DNA of 43,673 bases from Bacteroidota bacterium (GTDB taxonomy: Bacteria > Bacteroidota > Bacteroidia > B-17B0 > Aurantibacillaceae): contig JACDED010000014.1 in assembly GCA_013816615.1 (NCBI GenBank), positions 11,967-55,639 of the forward strand, in the 5' to 3' direction. Numbering within the stretch: position 1 is the first letter of the stretch; each line of letters begins with the position of its first letter. The translations under genes and the position numbers were made by a program. This document shows, piece by piece, positions 7,010 to 11,824 of this stretch. The notes under the pieces were generated by a model that had not been told where the DNA came from, did no database searches, and was given only the letters and a program-made list of their open reading frames with translations.

Positions 7010-7327
7010 TTAAAGTGTTTTTACAAAACCTTTGCATTCACACTCAATTGCTTTACCAAAAATGGTCCAGGTCCATCCATTCTCGTAACCATGATTATTG
7101 GCAATTAAAAAACCTTTGTTCGCATCGGTTTTAATAATTTTATGCGCATCAATAAACCGGCCTCTTACTTTACAAAACACAATGTCTTTTATTTTGTACT
7201 CTTCTTCTTTTTTAAACGTGAGTGTTGAACCGCTTTTTAATATTGGTAACATTGAGTTTCCGAAACATTTCATTCTTCCAATACCGGTTGTTTCGAGTTC
7301 CAGTTTGAGTCTTTCATATTTATTCAT
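7010..7327 (-). CDS. S24/S26-like peptidase domain protein
   Basis: This 105-residue protein is little more than a LexA/signal-peptidase fold. It has GNSMLPIL with the candidate nucleophile Ser near residue 25, and DAHKII with a candidate general-base Lys near residue 62, in the spacing seen in S24/S26 peptidases. There is no DNA-binding domain and no membrane segment, so it is neither a complete LexA-type repressor nor a normal signal peptidase. Such stand-alone domains occur in phages and mobile regions. It lies between tRNA-Lys copies 2 and 3 on the same strand and could be co-transcribed with the array. Substrate unknown; it might process a regulator (inference). Start ATG preceded by A-rich sequence. 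Confidence 0.65.
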   Translation of the reverse strand: MNKYERLKLELETTGIGRMKCFGNSMLPILKSGSTLTFKKEEEYKIKDIVFCKVRGRFIDAHKIIKTDANKGFLIANNHGYENGWTWTIFGKAIECECKGFVKTL

Positions 7328-7368
7328 TTTTTATTATAGTAGGACTTTAACGTAAAGTCTTTTTTCTG

Positions 7369-7444
7369 AGCCGACAGCAAGAGTTGAACTTGCTTACCCT
7401 CCCGACTAAAAGTCGGGACGCTCTGGCCTCTGAGCTATGCCGGC
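7369..7444 (-). tRNA. tRNA with UUU anticodon (Lys copy 3), palindromic anticodon arm
   Basis: Acceptor GCCGGCA/TGTCGGC with one wobble, D arm GCTC/GAGC, T arm GCAAG TTCAACT CTTGC. The anticodon arm CCCGACTTTTAGTCGGG (7401-7417) is a perfect palindrome that still keeps five pairs and a 7-nt loop CTTTTAG. Given the related 16-nt arm at 5990-6005, the UUU may be a by-product of palindrome replacement and not a true Lys identity. Confidence 0.65.
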
Positions 7445-7455
7445 ATTTATTTTTT

Positions 7456-7486
7456 GTGACCTTAATGAGATTAACGCGTTGATCTC
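7456..7486 (-). pseudogene. 3' fragment of the interrupted tRNA at 7604, ending in a palindrome
   Basis: GTGACCTTAATGAGATT (7456-7472) repeats exactly the 3' end of the tRNA at 7604. It then runs into a 20-nt near-perfect palindrome centred on AACGCGTT (7467-7486) instead of a T loop. It is a partial duplication. Confidence 0.6.
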
Positions 7487-7503
7487 GTTTGGCAGTTCTG
7501 CAA

Positions 7504-7597
7504 AACAATCCTAAAATGTTTACATTTTATTTTGCTTGTTCATAGATCCAAAAACAAGCTTTTGATCTATTCACTCCGCAAAACATTTGGATTGTTT
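7504..7597. repeat. long nested hairpin in spacer
   Basis: Outer arms begin AACAATCC (7504) and end GGATTGTT, about 16 pairs with one bulge. Inside is a second hairpin with ATAGATC and GATCTAT arms around CAAAA/TTTTG. It lies between the 3' fragment and the interrupted tRNA. Confidence 0.6.
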
Positions 7598-7603
7598 TTT
7601 TCG

Positions 7604-7796
7604 TGACCTTAATGAGATTCGAACTCATATTTTCTTTCGAACAGTATGGTTGTAAATACGCTTCCCTACTTTAGTATATCCATTTCGGTGCAACTGTAAA
7701 TTATACTCACTACAACGCGTGGTCGTAGCCAGATCCCATACACTCCGTGGTTAAGCCTAAATTTTACCACAGCTTTTCCTTTTAAGCTACAAGGTC
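7604..7796 (-). tRNA. interrupted tRNA, insert of about 130 nt, identity unknown
   Basis: Acceptor GACCTTG (7790-7796)/TAAGGTC pairs with one wobble. The D arm GCTT/AAGC and T arm ATGAG TTCGAAT CTCAT are normal. Where a 17-nt anticodon arm and variable loop belong there are about 140 nt with several hairpins (GTGGT/ACCAC; CTACGAC CACGC GTTGTAG; distant GTATGG/CCATAC). No anticodon arm can be assigned. It is too short for a known self-splicing intron. Confidence 0.5.
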
Positions 7797-7811
7797 TTAT
7801 TTCAATGAACG

Positions 7812-8363
7812 TTATTTATATTTCCACTTATCAATGTGTTGTATAAATATTTTAGCAATATTTCTGGCATCATCTATTCCCCGGTGATGCGTTCCATCTA
7901 TTTGCAGCTTTTCAATTTTTAATGCACCTGCCATTCCAATTGGCCTTTGCAATTTTTTTATCTCTGCATATTGGTGCTTTAAACTAATGTGATGGTTTAA
8001 CCAATTTGTTCCGAGCTTATGTAATTCGCAATCACTTTTAAATTGAGATTTGTCATAAAATCCCCAACTGCAAAGCATATAATCTTCATTTACATTTATC
8101 CAGTTCTTAAACCTTTCAATAACTTCTTTAAAAGATTCTGCCGCATCTATATCGTTTTGTTTAATAGTTGTAAGCTTTTTACAAAACTCTGATAACACAG
8201 GGTTTATTAATGGCTTTACAAATTCACTAAACTCGCTTTGAATTTCACCTTCTGTATTTATGCACACTGCACCGATCTCGATTATTTCATTTTTCTTTTG
8301 TAGGTCTTTATTCTCCCAACACGTTGCTTCTAAGTCAACAATTATATATTTCATTTTTTTCAT
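7812..8363 (-). CDS. DEDDh 3'-5' exonuclease, ERI-1/RNase T-like
   Basis: This 183-residue protein is a single exonuclease domain. The first acidic motif is IVDLEATCWE (Asp and Glu near residues 10-12). The second Asp lies in the middle block near CSWGFYDKSQF. The last motif HHRGIDDARNIA supplies the general-base His and final Asp, so all DEDDh residues are present. The ATCWE variant is typical of ERI-1/KapD-type enzymes that trim RNA 3' ends. Its place inside a tRNA array, 16 nt upstream of an interrupted tRNA on the same strand, suggests tRNA 3' trimming or turnover (inference). A WYL-type dyad with a promoter-like sequence lies 28-48 nt upstream. Translation could also start at the second Met, three codons in. 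Confidence 0.82.
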   Translation of the reverse strand: MKKMKYIIVDLEATCWENKDLQKKNEIIEIGAVCINTEGEIQSEFSEFVKPLINPVLSEFCKKLTTIKQNDIDAAESFKEVIERFKNWINVNEDYMLCSWGFYDKSQFKSDCELHKLGTNWLNHHISLKHQYAEIKKLQRPIGMAGALKIEKLQIDGTHHRGIDDARNIAKIFIQHIDKWKYK

Positions 8364-8390
8364 TTTTATTAAAACAAAGGTTTATACTCA

Positions 8391-8411
8391 CTGCGTAATC
8401 AAATTGCGCAG
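8391..8411. promoter_or_regulatory. putative WYL-regulator operator 2
   Basis: Dyad CTGCGTA-N7-TGCGCAG with one mismatch between arms. On the minus strand it overlaps the -33 side of a promoter-like sequence (TATAAACCTTTG) just upstream of the exonuclease gene. Confidence 0.6.
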
Positions 8412-8491
8412 CAAATCATTTTGTCCTCTTTTTTATTAAGTTATTGATGCTGAACTATAATAAATTAGAAACGGTTACTTTTTTCGGCCAT

Positions 8492-8512
8492 CTGCGTAAA
8501 TACATTGCGTAG
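8492..8512. promoter_or_regulatory. putative WYL-regulator operator 3 (autoregulatory)
   Basis: Dyad CTGCGTA-N7-TGCGTAG, 42 nt upstream of the WYL start codon and 15 nt upstream of a -7 element TATCTTTA (8527-8534). Confidence 0.6.
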
Positions 8513-8526
8513 TGTTTTTAATTTTT

Positions 8527-8534
8527 TATCTTTA
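8527..8534 (+). promoter_or_regulatory. -7 promoter element of the WYL gene
   Basis: TATCTTTA fits the Bacteroidota TAnnTTTG element with one change. It lies 20 nt upstream of the start codon and follows operator 3. Confidence 0.5.
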
Positions 8535-8554
8535 ACTGCTCAAATTTTTATCTT

Positions 8555-9574
8555 ATGCCAATAAATAAACTAGCGCTGGTGCGTTACAAAACAATTGATA
8601 ACTGTTTACAGAACCGTTTTCGTAAATGGACCCTGGAAGACCTTGTGGAAGCTTGCTCTGACGCCATTTATGAATACGAAGGCATTACAAAAGGTGTTAG
8701 CGTTCGTACCATTCAACTCGATCTTCAAAACATGCGTAGCGAAAAACTGGGTTATAACGCGCCGATCATTGTAAACGATAAAAAGTTTTATTGTTACGAA
8801 GACAAAAATTACAGCATTACCAATATTCCCTTAACCTCTCAGGACCTTGGCACATTAAACGAAGTAGTAGAAGTTTTAAAACAATTTAAAGGTTTCTCTT
8901 ACTTTGAAGAACTAACCGGCATGGTAACAAAGCTTGAAGACAAACTCTACAAACAACAAAACAAAGGCCGTTCGTATATTGAATTTGAAAAGAACGAATT
9001 ATTAAAAGGCTTACAATTTATTGACCCTTTATTAAAATCCATAATCAACAAAAAAACTTTATTGATACATTACAAATCTTTTAAAGCCCGTCAACCAATT
9101 GAAATAATATTCTTTCCTTATTTACTTAAAGAATACCGCAACCGTTGGTTCATCTTAGGCAAAGCAAAAAAAGGCGATGCTATTATGAATTTAGCGCTTG
9201 ACAGGATAGAACTTATTGCAGACGCTGAAAAAGAAAAATACCAAAAAGCAGAGTTTGATGTTTTAACTTATTATCAGCATGCAATTGGTGTAAGTATTAT
9301 GCCAAATCAAAAAACAGATCTCATCGTTCTTAAAATATTAAAAGAACATGCGCCTTATATTTTAACCAAACCAATTCATTCAAGCCAAACAATTCTTAAA
9401 GAAGAAACAGACGGAACTATTTTTTCGATAGAAGTTATTTGGAATTTTGAATTAGAACGCGAGCTTTTAGGCTTCGGTGAACAACTCACAATACTTTCAC
9501 CACAACGACTTTCAAGAAAGATCCAATCGCGTTTAAAAAATACACTTTCAAAATATCAAAGAACAGATAACTAA
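8555..9574 (+). CDS. WYL-domain transcriptional regulator
   Basis: This 339-residue protein has an N-terminal winged-helix region (about 1-85, with SVRTIQLDLQNM as recognition-helix pattern), a linker, a WYL domain (about 145-235, with LLIHYKSF, EIIFFPYLLKEYRNRWFILGKAK and LALDRIEL) and a C-terminal WCX-like extension. Such proteins bind palindromic DNA and sense nucleic acids or nucleotides; relatives (BrxR, CapW) control phage-defence islands. It is the only plus-strand gene in the tRNA array and ends 3 nt from the 3' end of tRNA-Tyr, so it is embedded, not a neighbour. A dyad upstream recurs in front of the exonuclease gene and the last two tRNAs, which makes it the likely regulator of this locus (inference). 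Confidence 0.85.
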   Translation: MPINKLALVRYKTIDNCLQNRFRKWTLEDLVEACSDAIYEYEGITKGVSVRTIQLDLQNMRSEKLGYNAPIIVNDKKFYCYEDKNYSITNIPLTSQDLGTLNEVVEVLKQFKGFSYFEELTGMVTKLEDKLYKQQNKGRSYIEFEKNELLKGLQFIDPLLKSIINKKTLLIHYKSFKARQPIEIIFFPYLLKEYRNRWFILGKAKKGDAIMNLALDRIELIADAEKEKYQKAEFDVLTYYQHAIGVSIMPNQKTDLIVLKILKEHAPYILTKPIHSSQTILKEETDGTIFSIEVIWNFELERELLGFGEQLTILSPQRLSRKIQSRLKNTLSKYQRTDN

Positions 9575-9577
9575 CAG

Positions 9578-9659
9578 TGGGAATGATAGGATTCGAACCT
9601 ATTAAGCCGAAGCACCGGTTTTACAGACCGGCCTGACTCTCCAACGTCAGCGCATTCCC
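9578..9659 (-). tRNA. tRNA-Tyr(GUA)
   Basis: Type II tRNA: acceptor GGGAATG/CATTCCC, anticodon arm CCGGT CTGTAAA ACCGG, long variable arm with TGCTTCGGCT, T arm ATAGG TTCGAAT CCTAT. Confidence 0.92.
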
Positions 9660-9662
9660 AAG

Positions 9663-9735
9663 GGTGAGATAGGAGAATCGAACTCGTATCTTTGGCTTCA
9701 CAAACCAGTGTGTTAACCTTTACACTAATCTCACC
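9663..9735 (-). tRNA. tRNA-His(GUG)
   Basis: Acceptor GTGAGAT/ATCTCAC plus an extra G at -1 (9735) opposite C73, the His identity pair. D arm GTGT/ACAC, anticodon loop TTGTGAA. The presence of G-1:C73 argues that the gene is functional. Confidence 0.9.
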
Positions 9736-9747
9736 ATATATGTTTTG

Positions 9748-9820
9748 TCGAGTGCGCAGGAATCGAACCTACTAACTGATGCTTCCAATGCACCCGTGCT
9801 TAAACCTTAGTCACCACTCG
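9748..9820 (-). tRNA. tRNA-Pro(UGG), copy 1
   Basis: Acceptor CGAGTGG/GCACTCG with one G-G mismatch. Anticodon loop ATTGGAA presents UGG but has A37 instead of the usual G37. T arm GTAGG TTCGATT CCTGC. Confidence 0.78.
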
Positions 9821-9823
9821 TTG

Positions 9824-9896
9824 TCGGGAAGGCAGGACTCGAACCTACAGCCAAATGCTCCCAAAGCACTCCATCTACCAATTGAAATACTTCCCG
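9824..9896 (-). tRNA. tRNA-Pro(UGG), copy 2
   Basis: Acceptor CGGGAAG/CTTCCCG is perfect, anticodon loop TTTGGGA has the Pro-typical G37, T arm GTAGG TTCGAGT CCTGC. Confidence 0.85.
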
Positions 9897-9907
9897 ATAT
9901 TTTTTTG

Positions 9908-9981
9908 ACGATCTGTAAGGACTCGAACCTTAAACCTCCTGATTCGTATTCAGGCGCTCCTCCGAATTGAGCTACAGATCG
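9908..9981 (-). tRNA. tRNA-Arg(ACG)
   Basis: Acceptor CGATCTG/CAGATCG, D arm GCTC/GAGC, anticodon arm CCTGA ATACGAA TCAGG. A34 would be edited to inosine. Confidence 0.9.
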
Positions 9982-9996
9982 TTTTTATTTTTATTG

Positions 9997-10069
9997 TGGA
10001 CAAGAGTGAAATCGAATCACTTTCTTTCCGTCTTCAGCGGAACGCATACACCGCGTCTGCCACTTGTCC
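9997..10069 (-). tRNA. tRNA-Phe(GAA)
   Basis: Acceptor GGACAAG/CTTGTCC, anticodon arm TTCCG CTGAAGA CGGAA, T arm AGTGA TTCGATT TCACT. The D arm resembles that of Leu tRNAs (GGCAGACGC), unusual for Phe. Confidence 0.82.
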
Positions 10070-10143
10070 GTTTGATAGAGATGAAATTATTTTGGTTCAT
10101 CTCTATCTAATAATTAATTATTTACATTCAAACAATTATTCGT

Positions 10144-10470
10144 TTAATTTATATCAGGATACTGCGCATCCAGTTTATCTATTACACTAAAAGGAGAACC
10201 ACCTATACCCGAATATGTAATTTCAGGAAAACCATTTTCTTTTGTGATCAAAGAATCTTTTTCATCAATTGCACCACGGTATTTATCAAACCCTTTCTTG
10301 TTTTCTATCTTACCTGTTGAAGGATTATAACTTCCCCAATCAGCTGCTCTATCCGGACCAATAGGTTCAATAAAATAAGTTTTGCCTGTTCGGTAGGATA
10401 CAACAATAAATCTTCCAGAATCATCCTTGTTTGTCAAAAATTGTTTTCTAAATTCTACTGTCGTTTTCAT
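10144..10470 (-). CDS. unrecognised 108-residue soluble protein
   Basis: I do not recognise this protein. It is soluble, rich in Lys, Asp and Gly, with no signal peptide, membrane segment or metal-binding motif. A central stretch (IVVSYRTGKTYFIEPIGPDRAADWGSYNP, given here only as the region around residues 22-50) looks like beta strands with a conserved-looking GPDRAADWG turn. It sits on the array strand between tRNA-Phe and tRNA-Ile(UAU), with 74 nt on each side, and can be co-transcribed with the tRNAs. It may belong with the WYL regulator, exonuclease and S24-like protein as cargo of the array. The start ATG at 10470 is preceded by an A-rich region (AAAAAATAAGGT). Confidence 0.6.
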   Translation of the reverse strand: MKTTVEFRKQFLTNKDDSGRFIVVSYRTGKTYFIEPIGPDRAADWGSYNPSTGKIENKKGFDKYRGAIDEKDSLITKENGFPEITYSGIGGSPFSVIDKLDAQYPDIN

Positions 10471-10541
10471 ACCTTATTTTTTATTTTCTTACTATCTCTT
10501 TTTTAGCCGGATAGTTTTTGCTTTGTTATGTTTTTATTTTG

Positions 10542-10614
10542 TTGAGATAACAGGATTTGAACCTATAACCTTGTGCGTATAAGGCACCCGCTCTTACCAT
10601 TGAGCTATATCCCA
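10542..10614 (-). tRNA. tRNA-Ile(UAU)
   Basis: Acceptor TGGGATA/TATCTCA with one wobble, D arm GCTC/GAGC, anticodon loop CTTATAC giving UAU. UAU-Ile is rare in bacteria, where AUA is usually read by lysidine-modified CAU tRNA. Confidence 0.8.
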
Positions 10615-10619
10615 TTTTG

Positions 10620-10702
10620 CGGAAGGTATAGGAATCGAACCCTGGCATTGTTGCCCGCTCAAGATTTCAAGTCTTGTTGTGTACCACTACACGCTACCTT
10701 CC
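10620..10702 (-). tRNA. tRNA-Ser(UGA)
   Basis: Type II tRNA: acceptor GGAAGGT/ACCTTCC, anticodon arm CAAGA CTTGAAA TCTTG, long variable arm, T loop TTCGATT. Confidence 0.9.
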
Positions 10703-10706
10703 ATTG

Positions 10707-10789
10707 CGGAGAAATGAGTTACCGACACCCATACATTGCTGTACGCTTTGCTTAGCAAGCAAGCCTGAGCCCCGCCCAGTTATTTCTCC
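10707..10789 (-). tRNA. tRNA-Ser(GCU) with degenerate T loop
   Basis: Type II tRNA: acceptor GGAGAAA/TTTCTCC, anticodon arm CTTGC TTGCTAA GCAAA, long variable arm. The T stem TGGGT/ACTCA forms, but the loop is GTCGGTA in place of TTCRANN, losing T54 and A58. Confidence 0.72.
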
Positions 10790-10804
10790 TTTTTTATTTT
10801 TATG

Positions 10805-10878
10805 TATACCCGGTGAAACTCGAACCCACAATTGTACAGGGTTTAAACCTGTTGCGATTGCCGTTACGCCACGGATAT
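10805..10878 (-). tRNA. tRNA with UAA anticodon (Leu), short variable loop
   Basis: Acceptor ATATCCG/CGGGTAT with a wobble, D arm GCG/CGC, anticodon arm ACAGG TTTAAAC CCTGT. The variable region is only about 6 nt, whereas bacterial Leu tRNAs have a long variable arm. Confidence 0.75.
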
Positions 10879-10926
10879 ATTTATTTTTACATAACGGTTT
10901 ACACCTTTACGCTTTCTACATCATTG

Positions 10927-11001
10927 TACCCTCTATGGGACTCGAACCCACACTCTACGGTTTCTAAAACCGTTGCCTCTGCCGAATTGGGCTAAGAGGG
11001 T
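10927..11001 (-). tRNA. tRNA with UAG anticodon (Leu), short variable loop
   Basis: Acceptor ACCCTCT/AGAGGGT is perfect, anticodon arm ACGGT TTTAGAA ACCGT, T arm GTGGG TTCGAGT CCCAT. The variable loop is about 5 nt, again short for a Leu tRNA. Confidence 0.78.
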
Positions 11002-11055
11002 CTTATATGGGTTAACTCCGTTGATCCACAGTAGAGTTAATGCTCAACAAAATAT

Positions 11056-11148
11056 CAAGCTTCGCTTGCTCGTAGAATAGTTGCCAATTCATATTCAAAC
11101 ACGTTTGATATTCATTACCAACTATTCTACAAAACGACGAGTCGTTTT
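11056..11148. repeat. cluster of three palindromes in spacer
   Basis: CAAGC TTC GCTTG (11056-11068); a long hairpin with perfect 12-bp arms GTAGAATAGTTG (11072-11083) and CAACTATTCTAC (11119-11130) enclosing CAAAC/GTTTG; and AAAACGAC GA GTCGTTTT (11131-11148). Confidence 0.65.
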
Positions 11149-11157
11149 ATTTTGTTG

Positions 11158-11230
11158 TTGTCGGAAATGGATTCGAACCACTATCTTCAGATTCAAACTC
11201 TGATGTCGCTACCAGTTAGACGATCCGACA
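11158..11230 (-). tRNA. tRNA-Gln(UUG), first gene of the array
   Basis: Acceptor TGTCGGA/TCCGACA is perfect, D arm GTC/GAC, anticodon arm TCAGA GTTTGAA TCTGA, T arm AGTGG TTCGAAT CCATT. Confidence 0.9.
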
Positions 11231-11363
11231 AAATATTTTTAAAACAAAAAGCCCGATCACTTATGCAGAGACCGGGCCTATTAAAAAATAGAGCATACGA
11301 TTCCCTGTCAAAATAATTTGTTTGAAAAAACCTAACTGTTGGCATACTGATACTATGCTTCAT
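11193..11363 (-). CDS. putative leader ORF 2 upstream of the tRNA array
   Basis: ATG at 11361-11363 opens a 56-codon frame that runs through a terminator hairpin and ends inside tRNA-Gln, so only its first part can be a leader. The 29 codons before the hairpin use 17 different amino acids, including His. A run of six T just before the hairpin would, on a -1 slip, give an immediate TAA stop ahead of the stem (inference). It has no resemblance to a protein family I know. Alternative: a chance ORF in a transcribed spacer. It lies between terminator 1 and terminator 2. Confidence 0.35.
   Translation of the reverse strand: MKHSISMPTVRFFQTNYFDRESYALFFNRPGLCISDRAFCFKNILSDRLTGSDIRV
11246..11277 (-). 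terminator. intrinsic terminator/attenuator 2 before tRNA-Gln
   Basis: Minus-strand stem GCCCGGTC/GATCGGGC (eight pairs, one wobble) with an 11-nt loop, followed by TTTTTGTTTT. It stands 16 nt upstream of the first tRNA. Confidence 0.75.
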
Positions 11364-11383
11364 TTTGTTTTTATTTAAAATAA

Positions 11384-11409
11384 AAAACCCCGGCGTTTTG
11401 CCTCGGGGT
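11384..11409 (-). terminator. intrinsic terminator/attenuator 1 after leader ORF 1
   Basis: Minus-strand stem AACCCC/GGGGTT plus inner GGC/GCC around AAAAC, followed by a U run (TTTTTTATTTT). It begins about 30 nt after the leader ORF 1 stop. Confidence 0.8.
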
Positions 11410-11439
11410 TTAAATAAATATTTAATTCTATTAAATTCT

Positions 11440-11520
11440 TTACATAAACCCACGATCACACTCTAGCGGCGAAACCCCTATCTGGCGAGCAATTTGACTA
11501 TATGTAAATAAATTCTTCAT
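11440..11520 (-). CDS. putative leader peptide 1 (26 residues) upstream of the tRNA array
   Basis: A 26-codon ORF with ATG at 11518-11520, about 15 nt after the predicted transcription start and followed by a strong terminator. It begins MKNLFTYSQIARQ and ends CDRGFM. It uses 18 different amino acids in 26 residues, missing only His and Trp, with no run of any one residue. This differs from classical attenuators, which repeat the regulatory amino acid. A ribosome would need almost every charged tRNA to finish it, which suits a sensor of general tRNA shortage (inference). Alternative: the segment SQIARQIGVS looks like a helix-turn-helix scrap, so it might be a remnant of another gene. Confidence 0.5.
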   Translation of the reverse strand: MKNLFTYSQIARQIGVSPLECDRGFM

Positions 11521-11824
11521 GTTTTTTTATAATTCTATGATACAAATGTAAATCAAATTTTTCGAACCAAAAAAATTATTTTTTATAAAAAGGGTGAATG
11601 ATACTTTTTAGAATAATAGTTTAGAGGCCAAACGTCCAGTAAAATCAATAGTTACAGGCCAAAATAAAAAAATAAATTTATTTTTAAAATATTATTTTTT
11701 ACTGAGTGAAATTAGTTTTTCATTTAGGGAGTTGAATTTGAATCTTTCTTAAAGCTTAAAAAAAGAATTTATTGCATTTAAAAGTCATTTCTCGCTTTCA
11801 ATACCTCTTAAACGTAAATATGTT
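11521..11824. other. 304-nt intergenic region before the array leader
   Basis: Very AT-rich. Apart from the array promoter (11543-11550) I see no gene, repeat or convincing terminator between the end of the macro-domain gene and the leader. Confidence 0.6.
11543..11550 (-). promoter_or_regulatory. -7 promoter element of the tRNA-array leader
   Basis: TACATTTG on the minus strand is an exact TAnnTTTG. Transcription would start near 11535, about 15 nt before leader ORF 1. A TTTG-containing stretch lies upstream as a possible -33 element. Confidence 0.6.

Noticed and set aside
7621-7780. Group I intron in the interrupted tRNA
   Set aside because: About 130-140 nt is too short for the P3-P8 core and the insertion does not split an identifiable anticodon loop.
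8555-9574. Prophage integrated at the tRNA array
   Set aside because: There is no integrase, capsid, terminase or portal gene, and the flanking genes are ordinary chromosomal genes.
9779-10995. Plus-strand ORFs of 60-97 codons
   Set aside because: All are antisense to the tRNA genes of the array; the repeated SNLQP/DSNPH-like pieces come from T arms read in reverse.
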